NCBI GenBank assembly: GCA_016215085.1 | Contig: JACRMD010000020.1 | Span: 1 to 14,356, forward strand | Reading direction: 5' to 3' | DNA: 14,356 nt | From: Solirubrobacterales bacterium | Lineage (GTDB): Bacteria > Actinomycetota > Thermoleophilia > Solirubrobacterales > Solirubrobacteraceae | Shown here: positions 1 to 7,010 of the stretch, one piece after another | How the letters are laid out: each line of letters begins with the position of its first letter | Position numbering within the stretch: position 1 is the stretch's first letter | Notes under the pieces: generated by a model | What the model was told of the DNA's origin: nothing | The model's database searches: none | Seen by the model: only the letters and a program-made list of their open reading frames with translations | Made by a program: the position numbers and the translations under genes

Positions 1-668
1 CCCGCCGCGCCGACGCGCTGCTGTGCGTCTCCGAGGAGGACCGCAGCGCGCTGCGCGCCCGCCGCGGCGCCGAGCCGATCGTCGTGCCCAACGGCGTCGA
101 CGACGAGCTCTTCGAGCTGCCGGCCGCCGGCGGCGAGGCGGGCCGGGTCCTGTTCTTCGGCGCGCACTGGTGGGCGCCCAACCGCGACGGGCTCGTCCGG
201 TTCCTGCGCGAGGCGTGGCCGCACGTGCGCGACCGGCGGGCGGACGCGCGCCTGCGGATCGTCGGCCCCGGCCCGCTGGACGCGGCGCGCGAGACGGCGG
301 CCGGGCGCGAGGGCGTCGAGCTGGTCGGGCTCGTCGACGACCTGCGCGCCGAGCTGTGCGCGGCGTCGGTCGTCGTGGTCCCGGTGTGGACCGGTGGCGG
401 CACGCGGATCAAGGTGCTCGAGGCGATGGCGGCTGCGCGGCCGGTCGTCGGGACGGCCGTCGGCGTGGAGCGGCTCGGCTTCGAGGCCGGCGTCCACGGG
501 CTCGTCGACGACACGCCGGCCGGGCTGGCGGATGCGGTCGCGGCCCTGCTCGAGGACCCGGCGCGCGGCCGCCGCCTTGGCGAGGCCGCGCGCGCACACG
601 TGCGGCCGCGCTGCTGGAGCGCGGCGACGGCGCCGGCCGAGGCGCTCTACCGCGGGTGGCTGGGATGA
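1..668 (+). CDS. GT4-family glycosyltransferase, 5' end missing
   Basis: C-terminal 221 residues of a GT-B fold glycosyltransferase that transfers a sugar from a nucleotide-sugar donor, presumably onto a lipid-linked glycan at the inner face of the membrane. The frame is open from position 3 with no start, so the gene begins upstream of the window. Visible features are the inter-domain VPNGVDDELF segment, then FFGAHWWAPNRDGL at the first strand of the donor domain, and the donor-binding stretch GGGTRIKVLEAMA followed by ARPVVGT. This is typical of GT4 enzymes. An internal ATG at 84 is within the VPNGVD motif and cannot be the true start. The TGA overlaps the ATG of the flippase gene (ATGA at 665-668), implying coupled translation. 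Family assignment is firm; sugar and acceptor are unknown. Confidence 0.88.
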   Translation, partial: RRADALLCVSEEDRSALRARRGAEPIVVPNGVDDELFELPAAGGEAGRVLFFGAHWWAPNRDGLVRFLREAWPHVRDRRADARLRIVGPGPLDAARETAAGREGVELVGLVDDLRAELCAASVVVVPVWTGGGTRIKVLEAMAAARPVVGTAVGVERLGFEAGVHGLVDDTPAGLADAVAALLEDPARGRRLGEAARAHVRPRCWSAATAPAEALYRGWLG

Positions 669-2110
669 GCGACGACCTGCGCGGGCAGGTCGCGCGCGGC
701 CTGGTGAGCATGGGCGTCCGCACGGTCGTCGTCCGCCTGCTCGGCCTCGCCGGCACGCTCGTGCTCGCCCGCCAGCTCGGCCCGTCCGAGTACGGCGTGC
801 TGGCGCTCGGCCTGTCGATCGTCATCCTCAGCAAGTTCCTGAGCGACGGCGGCCTGGCGCCCGGGCTGCTGCGCCGCGAGGAGCCGCCCGAGCGCGCGGA
901 GCTCGAGGCGGTCTACGCGGTCCAGGTGGCGATCTGCCTGCTCATCCTCGGCGGTGTCGCCGCGGCGACGTTCGCGTTCGTCGGCGGCGACCACGCGATC
1001 GCGCTCACGCTCTTCGCCGCCACGCCGGCGCTCGACGCGGCGCGCACGCCGACGGTCATCACGCTCGAGCGCGACCTCGCCTTCGGCCTGGTCATCCGCG
1101 CCGAGATCGCGGAGATCTTCCTCTACAACCTGCTCGCCGTCGGGCTCGTCGTCGCCGGCATGGGCCTGGTCGGCGTCGGGATCGCCGTCGTGACGAAGTC
1201 GATCGTGGGCACCGCCATCCTCGTGGTCCGCGGCCCGGTCGGCCTCGTGACGCCGCGCCCCTCGTGGTCGCGCCTGCGCTCGCTGCTGCGCTTCGGCGCC
1301 GCGTTCCAGGGCGCGTGGCTGCTGACGATCGCCCGCGACCAGGGCCTCGAGCTGCTGCTGGCCTCGCTGGCCGGCACCGCCGCGCTCGGGGCGTGGGCGC
1401 TGGCCAAGCGCCTGCTGATCGTGCTCACGCTCCTGGTCGAGGCGTCCTGGCGCGTGGCGCTGCCCGGCTTCTCGCGGCTGGTCCAGGCCGGGGAGGACCC
1501 GCGCCGCCTGCTCCAGCGCGGGCTGAGCCTCGCCGGCGTGGCGTGCGGCTTCCCGGTCGTCGCGCTGGTCGGCAGCACGCCGGTGCTCGTCCCGCTGCTG
1601 TTCGGCGACGCCTGGGGCGACACCCAGGACGTGCTGCCGCTGGTCGCCGCCGGGCTGATGCTCGCGATCCCCGTCGGCCTGGTGCTCAACAGCCTGCTCT
1701 GGGCGCAGGACCAGGCCGGCCGCGCGTTCGTGATGGGGATCCCCGGCGTGGTCGTCACCCTCGCCGTCGCCGTGCCGCTGATGCCGTCCATGGGCGCCGT
1801 CGGCGCCGGCATCGGCACGCTGGCGGGCGCGCTGGCGTTCGTGGCCGCGGGGGCGTGGATCGCCAAGGACGAGCTGGGCGCCCGGGCGCTGCTGGGCCTC
1901 GCCGGGCCGGTGGCCTCCTCGGCGGCCGGGGTCGCGGCCGGCTGGCTGGTCGCCGAGGAGCTCGGCGACAACGCGGTGGCGCTGCTCGGCGCCGCGGTCA
2001 CCGGCACGGTCGTCTACGTCGCGGCGCTCGCGGTGCTCGACCGCGGGGCGCTCGAGCGCCTCGTCGGACTGGCCCGCCGGGCCCGCCCCCAGCCCGCGGC
2101 CGCCAACTAA
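665..2110 (+). CDS. Wzx/PST-type polysaccharide flippase
   Basis: A 481-residue integral membrane protein of the polysaccharide transporter branch of the MVF/MOP superfamily. By family knowledge it flips lipid-linked oligosaccharide or O-unit precursors across the cytoplasmic membrane. About 12-14 hydrophobic segments are spread along the whole length. The N-terminal segment ends in ARQLGPSEYG, the signature of this family after the first helix, and a charged loop (RREEPPERAELE) follows near residues 70-80. The start is the ATG of an ATGA overlap with the preceding glycosyltransferase; the frame is also open upstream to about position 23, but that part is the arginine-rich shadow of the previous gene. 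The next gene follows after 16 bases. Neighbouring glycosyltransferase and acyltransferase genes support a surface polysaccharide role. The substrate cannot be read from the sequence. Confidence 0.9.
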   Translation: MSDDLRGQVARGLVSMGVRTVVVRLLGLAGTLVLARQLGPSEYGVLALGLSIVILSKFLSDGGLAPGLLRREEPPERAELEAVYAVQVAICLLILGGVAAATFAFVGGDHAIALTLFAATPALDAARTPTVITLERDLAFGLVIRAEIAEIFLYNLLAVGLVVAGMGLVGVGIAVVTKSIVGTAILVVRGPVGLVTPRPSWSRLRSLLRFGAAFQGAWLLTIARDQGLELLLASLAGTAALGAWALAKRLLIVLTLLVEASWRVALPGFSRLVQAGEDPRRLLQRGLSLAGVACGFPVVALVGSTPVLVPLLFGDAWGDTQDVLPLVAAGLMLAIPVGLVLNSLLWAQDQAGRAFVMGIPGVVVTLAVAVPLMPSMGAVGAGIGTLAGALAFVAAGAWIAKDELGARALLGLAGPVASSAAGVAAGWLVAEELGDNAVALLGAAVTGTVVYVAALAVLDRGALERLVGLARRARPQPAAAN

Positions 2111-2126
2111 GGTCCCGCCCAAGCTG

Positions 2127-2684
2127 ATGCTGCCGCCCCTGGAGCACCCCGTCCACACGCGGTACCGGCGCGAGTTCCTGGTCAACAGCGTGGTCGCCCG
2201 GATCCCGCACCTCGAGCCGCGGCTGCGTGCGCTGCAGCGCGTCGGCGGCCTGCAGCTCGAGGACCCGTCGACGACGTTCATCGCCCGGGGCGTGCGCTTC
2301 CAGGGCCCGGACACCATCCGCCTCGCGGCCCGCACCGTCCTGAACTTCGGCGTCCACATCGACGGCCGCGGCGGCGTGGAGATCGGCAGCGACACCGCGC
2401 TCACGCCGTACGTCATGGTCGTCACCTCGTGGCACCACCCGGACGACGAGATGGCCGACACCTACCAGCCCGTGCGCATCGGCTCCCACGTGCTGGTCAA
2501 CGCGCGCTCGATGATCCTCCCGGGTGTGGAGGTCGGCGACGGGGCCCTGGTGGCCGCCGGCAGCGTGGTCACGAAGGACGTGCCGCCGTGGACCATCGTG
2601 GGCGGCAACCCCGCGAAGGTCCTGCGGGAACGGCGCCATCCGCAGCACTACCAGCTCGGGGAGTGGCGCCCGGACTGGCATTGA
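2127..2684 (+). CDS. Hexapeptide-repeat O-acyltransferase (NodL/LacA/WcaF-like)
   Basis: A 185-residue left-handed beta-helix acyltransferase, which would place an acetyl or similar acyl group on a sugar. Residues 45-150 carry imperfect hexapeptide turns (for example IRLAARTVLNFGVHI, GVEIGSDTAL, VRIGSHVLVNARSMI, GVEVGDGALVAAGSVV). The segment TSWHHPDDEMAD at 100-111 is the loop that holds the catalytic histidine in the LacA/NodL group (His103 or His104 here). The family end signature VGGNPAKVLRER is at 158-169. An N-terminal stretch of about 40 residues before the helix is typical of the group. The ATG at 2127 lies 16 bases after the flippase stop, with only a weak ribosome site. The context suggests acetylation of the exported glycan; transfer of another acyl group is possible. 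Confidence 0.88.
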   Translation: MLPPLEHPVHTRYRREFLVNSVVARIPHLEPRLRALQRVGGLQLEDPSTTFIARGVRFQGPDTIRLAARTVLNFGVHIDGRGGVEIGSDTALTPYVMVVTSWHHPDDEMADTYQPVRIGSHVLVNARSMILPGVEVGDGALVAAGSVVTKDVPPWTIVGGNPAKVLRERRHPQHYQLGEWRPDWH

Positions 2685-2711
2685 GGTACGTTCGGCAAGC
2701 ACCCCAACATC

Positions 2712-2718
2712 GGAAGGA
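2712..2718 (+). promoter_or_regulatory. Ribosome binding site GGAAGGA
   Basis: GGAAGGA lies 4 bases before the ATG at 2723. It selects this ATG over the open frame that continues upstream into the acyltransferase gene. Confidence 0.6.
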
Positions 2719-2722
2719 TCCG

Positions 2723-3631
2723 ATGCCGCAGTCCCCTTCCCGCAACCCGTACCGCCGGCTCCGGCGCCTCGTAGGCAGGACGTTCTTCGGGCTCCCGTTC
2801 GACGGGACGCTCGGATGGACGCTCCAGCGGCCGGCCGAGGGCCCCTCGATCGACATCGTCCGCTTCGGCGCGTGCGAGACCCGCGAGGCCGAGCTCTCGC
2901 ACACGGTCAACACGCCGATCGGATGGCCCCGCTACCTCGCCGACCAGCTCGGCCGCCACGGCATCGGCGTGGGCTGGCAGAGCATCTGGACCTGGAACCT
3001 CGGCGACTTCCCCAAGACGCCCGAGGAGCTGTGGAAGCGCCGGCGCCGCCACCGCGGCCAGCCCGACCTCGTCCTGATCCAGGCCGGCGGCTGGCACGCG
3101 ATCCGCCACGTGCTCGGCTTCAGCCCCCGCGTGCTGGGGCTGCGCGAGAACGTCGGCGTCTGGCTCGGGCGCGGCGTCCGCCCGGCCTGGCGCGGGCTGT
3201 CGGTCTGGCTGCAGGTCGTCGGCCGCCTGCCGGCCTACCAGGGCACGCGCGAGCTCGAGGAGTTCCTGGACCTCGCCCGGCAGGAGTGGCCCGACGCGCA
3301 GTTCGCCATCCAGGAGCTGCTGGAGCCCGCGCTGGCCGGCATGTGCGACCCGAAGCGCGTCCAGCAGATCAACGACGACCTGCGCGCGCTGGCCGAGCGC
3401 CGCGGCATCGGGTGGGTGCCGCGGCCGGACCTGGGGACCGGGATGCGGCTGCGCTGCGCCAACGGCGTCAATCTCAACCGCCGCGGGTCCGAGCTCGCCG
3501 CGCGCCACTACGCGCGCTGGATCCTCGACAACGTGGCGATCGAGGGCGGCGAGGCGCTCGCCGAGGACGGGCGCCCGCCGCTGGTCGCTCAGGCGTCGCC
3601 CCAGGTCACCACGCACGCCCCCCACGAGTAG
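2723..3631 (+). CDS. SGNH-hydrolase-like protein with degenerate catalytic blocks
   Basis: A 302-residue protein with the layout of an SGNH/GDSL hydrolase. A first strand runs into FGACETRE (residues 48-55) where block I (GDS) is expected. A GWPRYLADQLGRHGI segment is typical just after block I. A strand LVLIQAGGWHAI (117-128) is where block III (GxND) is expected, and INDDLRALAERRGI is followed by NGVNLNRRGSELAARHY (247-263), where block V normally reads DxxH. If this alignment is right, the nucleophilic serine, the block III asparagine and the Asp/His pair are all replaced (Cys51, Trp124, Asn247, Asn250). So the protein may be a non-catalytic relative or a distinct family. No clear signal peptide; the first 20 residues are basic. 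It ends 43 bases inside the convergent fabH gene. It may modify or bind acylated surface glycan, which is inference only. Confidence 0.7.
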   Translation: MPQSPSRNPYRRLRRLVGRTFFGLPFDGTLGWTLQRPAEGPSIDIVRFGACETREAELSHTVNTPIGWPRYLADQLGRHGIGVGWQSIWTWNLGDFPKTPEELWKRRRRHRGQPDLVLIQAGGWHAIRHVLGFSPRVLGLRENVGVWLGRGVRPAWRGLSVWLQVVGRLPAYQGTRELEEFLDLARQEWPDAQFAIQELLEPALAGMCDPKRVQQINDDLRALAERRGIGWVPRPDLGTGMRLRCANGVNLNRRGSELAARHYARWILDNVAIEGGEALAEDGRPPLVAQASPQVTTHAPHE

Positions 3632-4590
3632 CCGCCGCCGATCGAGGCGAGGAAGACCTTCATGCCCGGCCGCAGGCGGCCGTCGCGCTTGCACGCCTCC
3701 AGCGCGAGCGGCACGGTGGCTGCCGACGCGTTGCCGAACTCCTCGATGTAGTGCGCGACCCGCTCGGCCTTGAGCCCGAGGCGCAGGCCGACCGCGTTGA
3801 GGATCCGCGCGTTGCCCTGGTGGTAGACGAAGAGGTCGATGTCGTCGATCGTCAGGCCCTCGCGCTCGAGCAGCTCCGTCGTGGTCGAGGTCATCGCGTC
3901 GACGGCGACCTGGTAGGTCTCCGGGCCCTCCATCCGCAGCACCTGGTCGTCGCGCGCCATGTAGGTGCTGCGCCAGAACTCCGCGTCGTGGTGGAAGACG
4001 GACGGCCCGACGCGTGCCGGCCCGTCGGTGGCGCGCAGCACGACGGCGCCGGCGCCGTCGGCCATCAGCGGCGCCGTCTTCTTGTCCTCGTGGTCCAGGC
4101 GCCGGCTCAGCAGGTCGCAGCCGACGACGAGCATGGTCTCCGAGCGGCCGGCCTCGATCATGCCCGCGCCCATCACCAGCGCGGAGACCCAGCTCGCGCA
4201 GGCGGCGCCGACGTCGATCGCCCCGGCGCGGTGCGCGCCCAGCGCCGCCGCGACGTGCGGGGAGGTGTGGGGCATCATCTCGTCCGACGTGAAGGTGCCG
4301 ACGAGCACCATGTCGAGGTCCTCGGCCGCGACGCCGGCGCGCTCCAGCGCCTGGCGGCCGGCGGCGGCGGCCAGGTCGGCCAGCCGCTCGTCGGGGGCCG
4401 CGTAGTGCCGCGTGCGCACGCCGAAGCGCTTCATGATCCACGCGTCGTCGACGCCGAGCCGCTCTCCGATCTCCTCGTTGGTGACGACGCGCGCAGGTAC
4501 GGCGGCACCGAGCGACGCGATCGCGGCGCCGCGCAGGGTGACCGCCGCGGGCGCCGGGGCGTCCGTCGGGTAGGTGGTCACGTCAGCCAT
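3589..4590 (-). CDS. fabH: Beta-ketoacyl-ACP synthase III (KAS III)
   Basis: A 333-residue thiolase-fold condensing enzyme that normally joins an acyl-CoA primer to malonyl-ACP to start type II fatty acid synthesis. The catalytic triad is visible: Cys131 in GAACASW, His257 in YHQGNARI and Asn287 in FGNASAATVP. The C-terminal IGGGYSWGA loop is also typical. The residue after His-Gln is Gly where most FabH proteins have Ala (HQAN). Length is normal for the family. The ATG at 4590 lies upstream of the fabD stop, giving an 8-base overlap, and it fits the usual N-terminus before ITSLGAAVP-like sequence. This is the last gene of the minus-strand operon, and its 3' end overlaps the plus-strand SGNH-like gene. 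No elongating ketosynthase (FabF/FabB) gene accompanies it in the window. Confidence 0.94.
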   Translation of the reverse strand: MADVTTYPTDAPAPAAVTLRGAAIASLGAAVPARVVTNEEIGERLGVDDAWIMKRFGVRTRHYAAPDERLADLAAAAGRQALERAGVAAEDLDMVLVGTFTSDEMMPHTSPHVAAALGAHRAGAIDVGAACASWVSALVMGAGMIEAGRSETMLVVGCDLLSRRLDHEDKKTAPLMADGAGAVVLRATDGPARVGPSVFHHDAEFWRSTYMARDDQVLRMEGPETYQVAVDAMTSTTTELLEREGLTIDDIDLFVYHQGNARILNAVGLRLGLKAERVAHYIEEFGNASAATVPLALEACKRDGRLRPGMKVFLASIGGGYSWGACVVTWGDA

Positions 4591-5479
4591 GGGCTTCCTC
4601 CAGGTCGGTGCTCGTCGGGGTCTCCACCCCGGGCAGCGTCTTGTGGGCGAGCCCGGCCACGACGTGGCCCGGCCCGGTGTCGATGAAGCGGCGGGCGCCG
4701 CGCTCGTGCAGCGCCAGCAGCAGCTGGCGCCAGTGGACCGGCTGGACGATGCAGTCGGCGACCTCCTCGCGGACGTCGCCCATCGGCGCGGCGGTCGTGC
4801 AGGACCAGACCGGGATCCGCGGCTCGTGCACGGGGACGTCGTCCAGCGCCGCGCGGAGCCGGTCCCGGTAGGCGGCGAGCATCGGCGTGTGGGCGGGCAC
4901 GCCGACCACCAGCGGCACGGCGCGCAGGCCGGCGGCCTTCGCCTCCTTGCGCACCCGCTCGACGGCGTCGGCGGCACCCGAGAGCACCACCTGGACCGGC
5001 GAGTTGTCGTTGGCGATCCACAGGTCGTCGTCGTCGAGGCCGTGCGCGAAGTCGTGGGCGCCGTCGCCGACCAGGGCCAGCATGTCACCGGGCGGGCCGG
5101 CGGCCTGGGCCTCGTCGTAGAGGCTTCCGCGCAGGTGGGCGAGGCGGATGGCGTCGCGCGCGTCGAGGACGCCGCCGGCGACGAGCGCCGGGATCTCCCC
5201 GAGCGAGTGGCCGGCGACCGCCATCGGCCCGGCGGCGCCGTCGCCCCACTCGACCGTGCCCTGCTCGACGAGCGCCTGCAGCCGCGCCCAGCCGGCCAGG
5301 GTCGAGGCCACGAACGCCGGCTGGCGGCAGGCGGCCTCCTGCTCCGTGCGATCGAAGACGTCGGGCCCGCACTCCTCCTCGAGGTACGTGACGAGCTCGG
5401 GGGCGGGGCCGCCGACGTGCTCGCGCATGTCGCGCGGCTGGCTGCCCTGGCCGGGGAACAGGACGACGGTCTCGGTCAT
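4583..5479 (-). CDS. fabD: Malonyl-CoA:ACP transacylase
   Basis: A 298-residue cytosolic enzyme that moves malonyl from CoA to the carrier protein, supplying extender units. All key residues are present and fall at nearly the same positions as in E. coli FabD: GQGSQ at 10-14 (Gln11), the nucleophile Ser92 in GHSLGE, Arg117 in AHLRG and His197 in PAHTPML. The family FDTGPG-like end motif appears as IDTGPGHVVAGL. The start is the ATG of an ATGA overlap with the enoyl reductase stop (5476-5479). The end overlaps the fabH start by 8 bases. The tight spacing points to one polycistronic transcript with coupled translation. Confidence 0.95.
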   Translation of the reverse strand: MTETVVLFPGQGSQPRDMREHVGGPAPELVTYLEEECGPDVFDRTEQEAACRQPAFVASTLAGWARLQALVEQGTVEWGDGAAGPMAVAGHSLGEIPALVAGGVLDARDAIRLAHLRGSLYDEAQAAGPPGDMLALVGDGAHDFAHGLDDDDLWIANDNSPVQVVLSGAADAVERVRKEAKAAGLRAVPLVVGVPAHTPMLAAYRDRLRAALDDVPVHEPRIPVWSCTTAAPMGDVREEVADCIVQPVHWRQLLLALHERGARRFIDTGPGHVVAGLAHKTLPGVETPTSTDLEEAHG

Positions 5480-6288
5480 GCGACATCCTCGGCGCGCCAG
5501 TCGTCGGGCACCGGGTAGCCCGCGAGGTGGAAGCCGCCGTCGACGCGCAGGACCTCGCCGGTCATGCCGCGTGAGGCGCCCGACAGCAGGAACGCGATCG
5601 GCCCGGTGACGATCTCCGCGTCGCGCGGGTCCCAGCCCAGCGGCGCGTCGGCCGTCCAGCGCGCCAGCAGGCCCGGGAACAGCCGGTGCGAGCGGCCGCT
5701 GACCGTCTCGATCGGCCCGGGGGAGACGAGGTTGACGCGGACCGCGTCGCGGCCCGCGTACAGCGCGAGGTACCGCGCCACCGACTGCAGCGCCGCCTTG
5801 GAGACGCCGACCCAGTCGTAGCCCGCCCACGCGCGCGTGGTGTTGTCGAAGTCCAGGACCACGACGCTCGCCCCGCCCTCGGCGCGGCGCAGCAGCGGCA
5901 GGAGCGCGGTGACGAGCCCGTGCAGCGACCAGGCGCTGACGCGGAACGCCTCCTCGGCCTCGCCGGGCGTCGTGGTCAGGAAGTGGCCGTCGCGCGCCCC
6001 CTCGGGCGCGCCGCCGATGGCGTGCACGACGCCGTCGACCCGGTCCCAGCGGCGGCCGAGCTCCTCGGCCAGCGCGGCGTAGTCCTCCGCCTTGGTCGCG
6101 TCGAGGTCGAGCACGTCGGCCGGCCGCGGCAGGTCGCGCGCGGCGCGCTCGGTGAGCCGCCGCATGCGGCCGAAGCTCGTCAGCAGCAGCTCGGCCCCGC
6201 GCTCCTGCAGGTCGCGCGCGGCGTGCCAGGCCAGCGACTCCTGGTTGAGCACGCCGGTGACGAGGATCCGCCGCCCCTCGAGCGTCAT
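5476..6288 (-). CDS. fabI: Enoyl-ACP reductase, InhA/FabI type
   Basis: A 270-residue short-chain dehydrogenase of the FabI/InhA group, which reduces trans-2-enoyl-ACP with NADH in the last step of each elongation cycle. The group-specific cofactor region is seen at 6-40 (RRILVTGVLNQESLAWHAAR, no classical TGxxxGxG). LDFDNT at 145-150 matches the InhA MDFD strand. The divergent catalytic pair Tyr157-x6-Lys164 is in GYDWVGVSKAA, and the end carries VDGGFHLAGY. N-terminal and catalytic parts resemble mycobacterial InhA more than E. coli FabI, but the substrate loop (about 193-218) is short, as in FabI. The start overlaps the MaoC stop as ATGA (6285-6288). Function is well supported; chain-length preference is unknown. 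Confidence 0.92.
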   Translation of the reverse strand: MTLEGRRILVTGVLNQESLAWHAARDLQERGAELLLTSFGRMRRLTERAARDLPRPADVLDLDATKAEDYAALAEELGRRWDRVDGVVHAIGGAPEGARDGHFLTTTPGEAEEAFRVSAWSLHGLVTALLPLLRRAEGGASVVVLDFDNTTRAWAGYDWVGVSKAALQSVARYLALYAGRDAVRVNLVSPGPIETVSGRSHRLFPGLLARWTADAPLGWDPRDAEIVTGPIAFLLSGASRGMTGEVLRVDGGFHLAGYPVPDDWRAEDVA

Positions 6289-6734
6289 GCGGCCTCCGCC
6301 TCGCGGCGCCACAGCACGCCGAGGCCGGCACGCGCGAGCAGCCGGTCGTCGTCGCCGAGGATCGAGAGCCCCACGCCGACCAGGCCGGTCCCGGCATCGA
6401 CGGGCCGCACGTCCTGGACCACCGCGCGCGTCGCGATCGTCGTGCCGATGGGGGCGGGCCGCTTGAACGTCACGTCGCGCACCTCGCGCAGCGCCACGGT
6501 GCGTGCCGGGTCCAGCGGCAGCTGGCCGAGCGCGTAGGACAGCAGCAGCATGCCGTGCGCCACGCGCTCGCCGAAGGGGCTCTGCGCCGCGACGCGCGCG
6601 TCGCTGTGGGCCGGGTGCCAGTCGCCGGTGAGGGCGGAGAACGCCACGAGGTCCGTCTCGGTGATGGTGCGGCCCCGCGTCCGCAGCTCCAGCCCGGGCC
6701 GGAGCTCGTCGAACGGCAGGGCCGCCCAGCTCAC
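6285..6734 (-). CDS. MaoC-like hydratase/dehydratase (3-hydroxyacyl-ACP dehydratase candidate)
   Basis: A 149-residue single hot-dog protein of the MaoC/R-hydratase family. The hydratase motif D-x4-H is intact: Asp38 and His43 in TGDWHPAHSD, followed by the usual FGERVAHGMLL helix at 54-64. Family members either hydrate enoyl-CoA or, as in mycobacterial HadAB, dehydrate 3-hydroxyacyl-ACP. Its position between an acyl carrier protein and an enoyl reductase, with no FabZ or FabA nearby, argues for the dehydratase role in this operon. The start is GTG at 6734, forming a GTGA overlap with the carrier protein stop (6731-6734). A C-terminal segment ends in LWRREAEAA. A homodimer is expected, since no HadA-like partner is encoded here. 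Confidence 0.88.
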   Translation of the reverse strand: MSWAALPFDELRPGLELRTRGRTITETDLVAFSALTGDWHPAHSDARVAAQSPFGERVAHGMLLLSYALGQLPLDPARTVALREVRDVTFKRPAPIGTTIATRAVVQDVRPVDAGTGLVGVGLSILGDDDRLLARAGLGVLWRREAEAA

Positions 6735-6982
6735 GCCGCACCCATGCGCGCCTCGATGATGTCGAGGGCGTCGCCGACCGTCTTGACGTCCGCGAGGTCA
6801 CGGCCCTGGATCTCGACGCCGAACTCGTCCTTGACGAGCTGGGCGAGCTCCACCAGGTCGATCGAGTCGATGTCCAGCGCCTCGAACGTCGCGTCCCGGC
6901 TGATGTCGGAGCGCTCCGCTCCGAAGGACTCCAGCGCGTCGACGACGCGGGCCTCGACCTGGTCCATGGTTGCTTCGCTCAT
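6731..6982 (-). CDS. acpP: Acyl carrier protein
   Basis: An 83-residue acidic four-helix carrier protein. The phosphopantetheine attachment serine is Ser40 in LDIDSIDLVELAQ; the residue after it is Ile rather than the usual Leu. The flanking acidic helix (VKDEFGVEI) is the normal docking surface for partner enzymes. It carries the growing chain between FabD, FabH, FabG, the MaoC dehydratase and the enoyl reductase encoded beside it. The ATG at 6982 is chosen because a strong GGAGGA lies 6 bases upstream; a second ATG at 6967 has none. It begins 28 bases after the fabG stop and ends in a GTGA overlap with the MaoC gene. Confidence 0.94.
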   Translation of the reverse strand: MSEATMDQVEARVVDALESFGAERSDISRDATFEALDIDSIDLVELAQLVKDEFGVEIQGRDLADVKTVGDALDIIEARMGAA

Positions 6983-6988
6983 CGTGGG

Positions 6989-6994
6989 TCCTCC
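6989..6994 (-). promoter_or_regulatory. Ribosome binding site GGAGGA for the carrier protein
   Basis: On the minus strand GGAGGA precedes the ATG at 6982 by 6 bases. It is among the strongest ribosome sites in the window, in line with the high expression usual for carrier proteins, and it fixes the start. Confidence 0.65.
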
Positions 6995-7010
6995 GTGGTC
7001 GTGGGGTGGG

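Noticed and set aside
23..664. N-terminal extension of the flippase to position 23
   Set aside because: The extension is low-complexity arginine-rich sequence overlapping a well-supported glycosyltransferase; the ATGA junction at 665 explains the start.
647..2461. Long minus-strand open frame opposite the flippase and acyltransferase genes
   Set aside because: Arginine-, glutamate- and aspartate-rich translation with no domain; a typical antisense shadow in very GC-rich DNA. The same holds for the long minus-strand frames at 8282-9799, 9690-11966 and 11270-13180 and the plus-strand frames at 4574-5518 and 6555-8825.
4591..5088. N-terminal extension of FabH making a 499-residue protein
   Set aside because: The added part is the shadow of fabD in another frame; FabH has its normal length from 4590.
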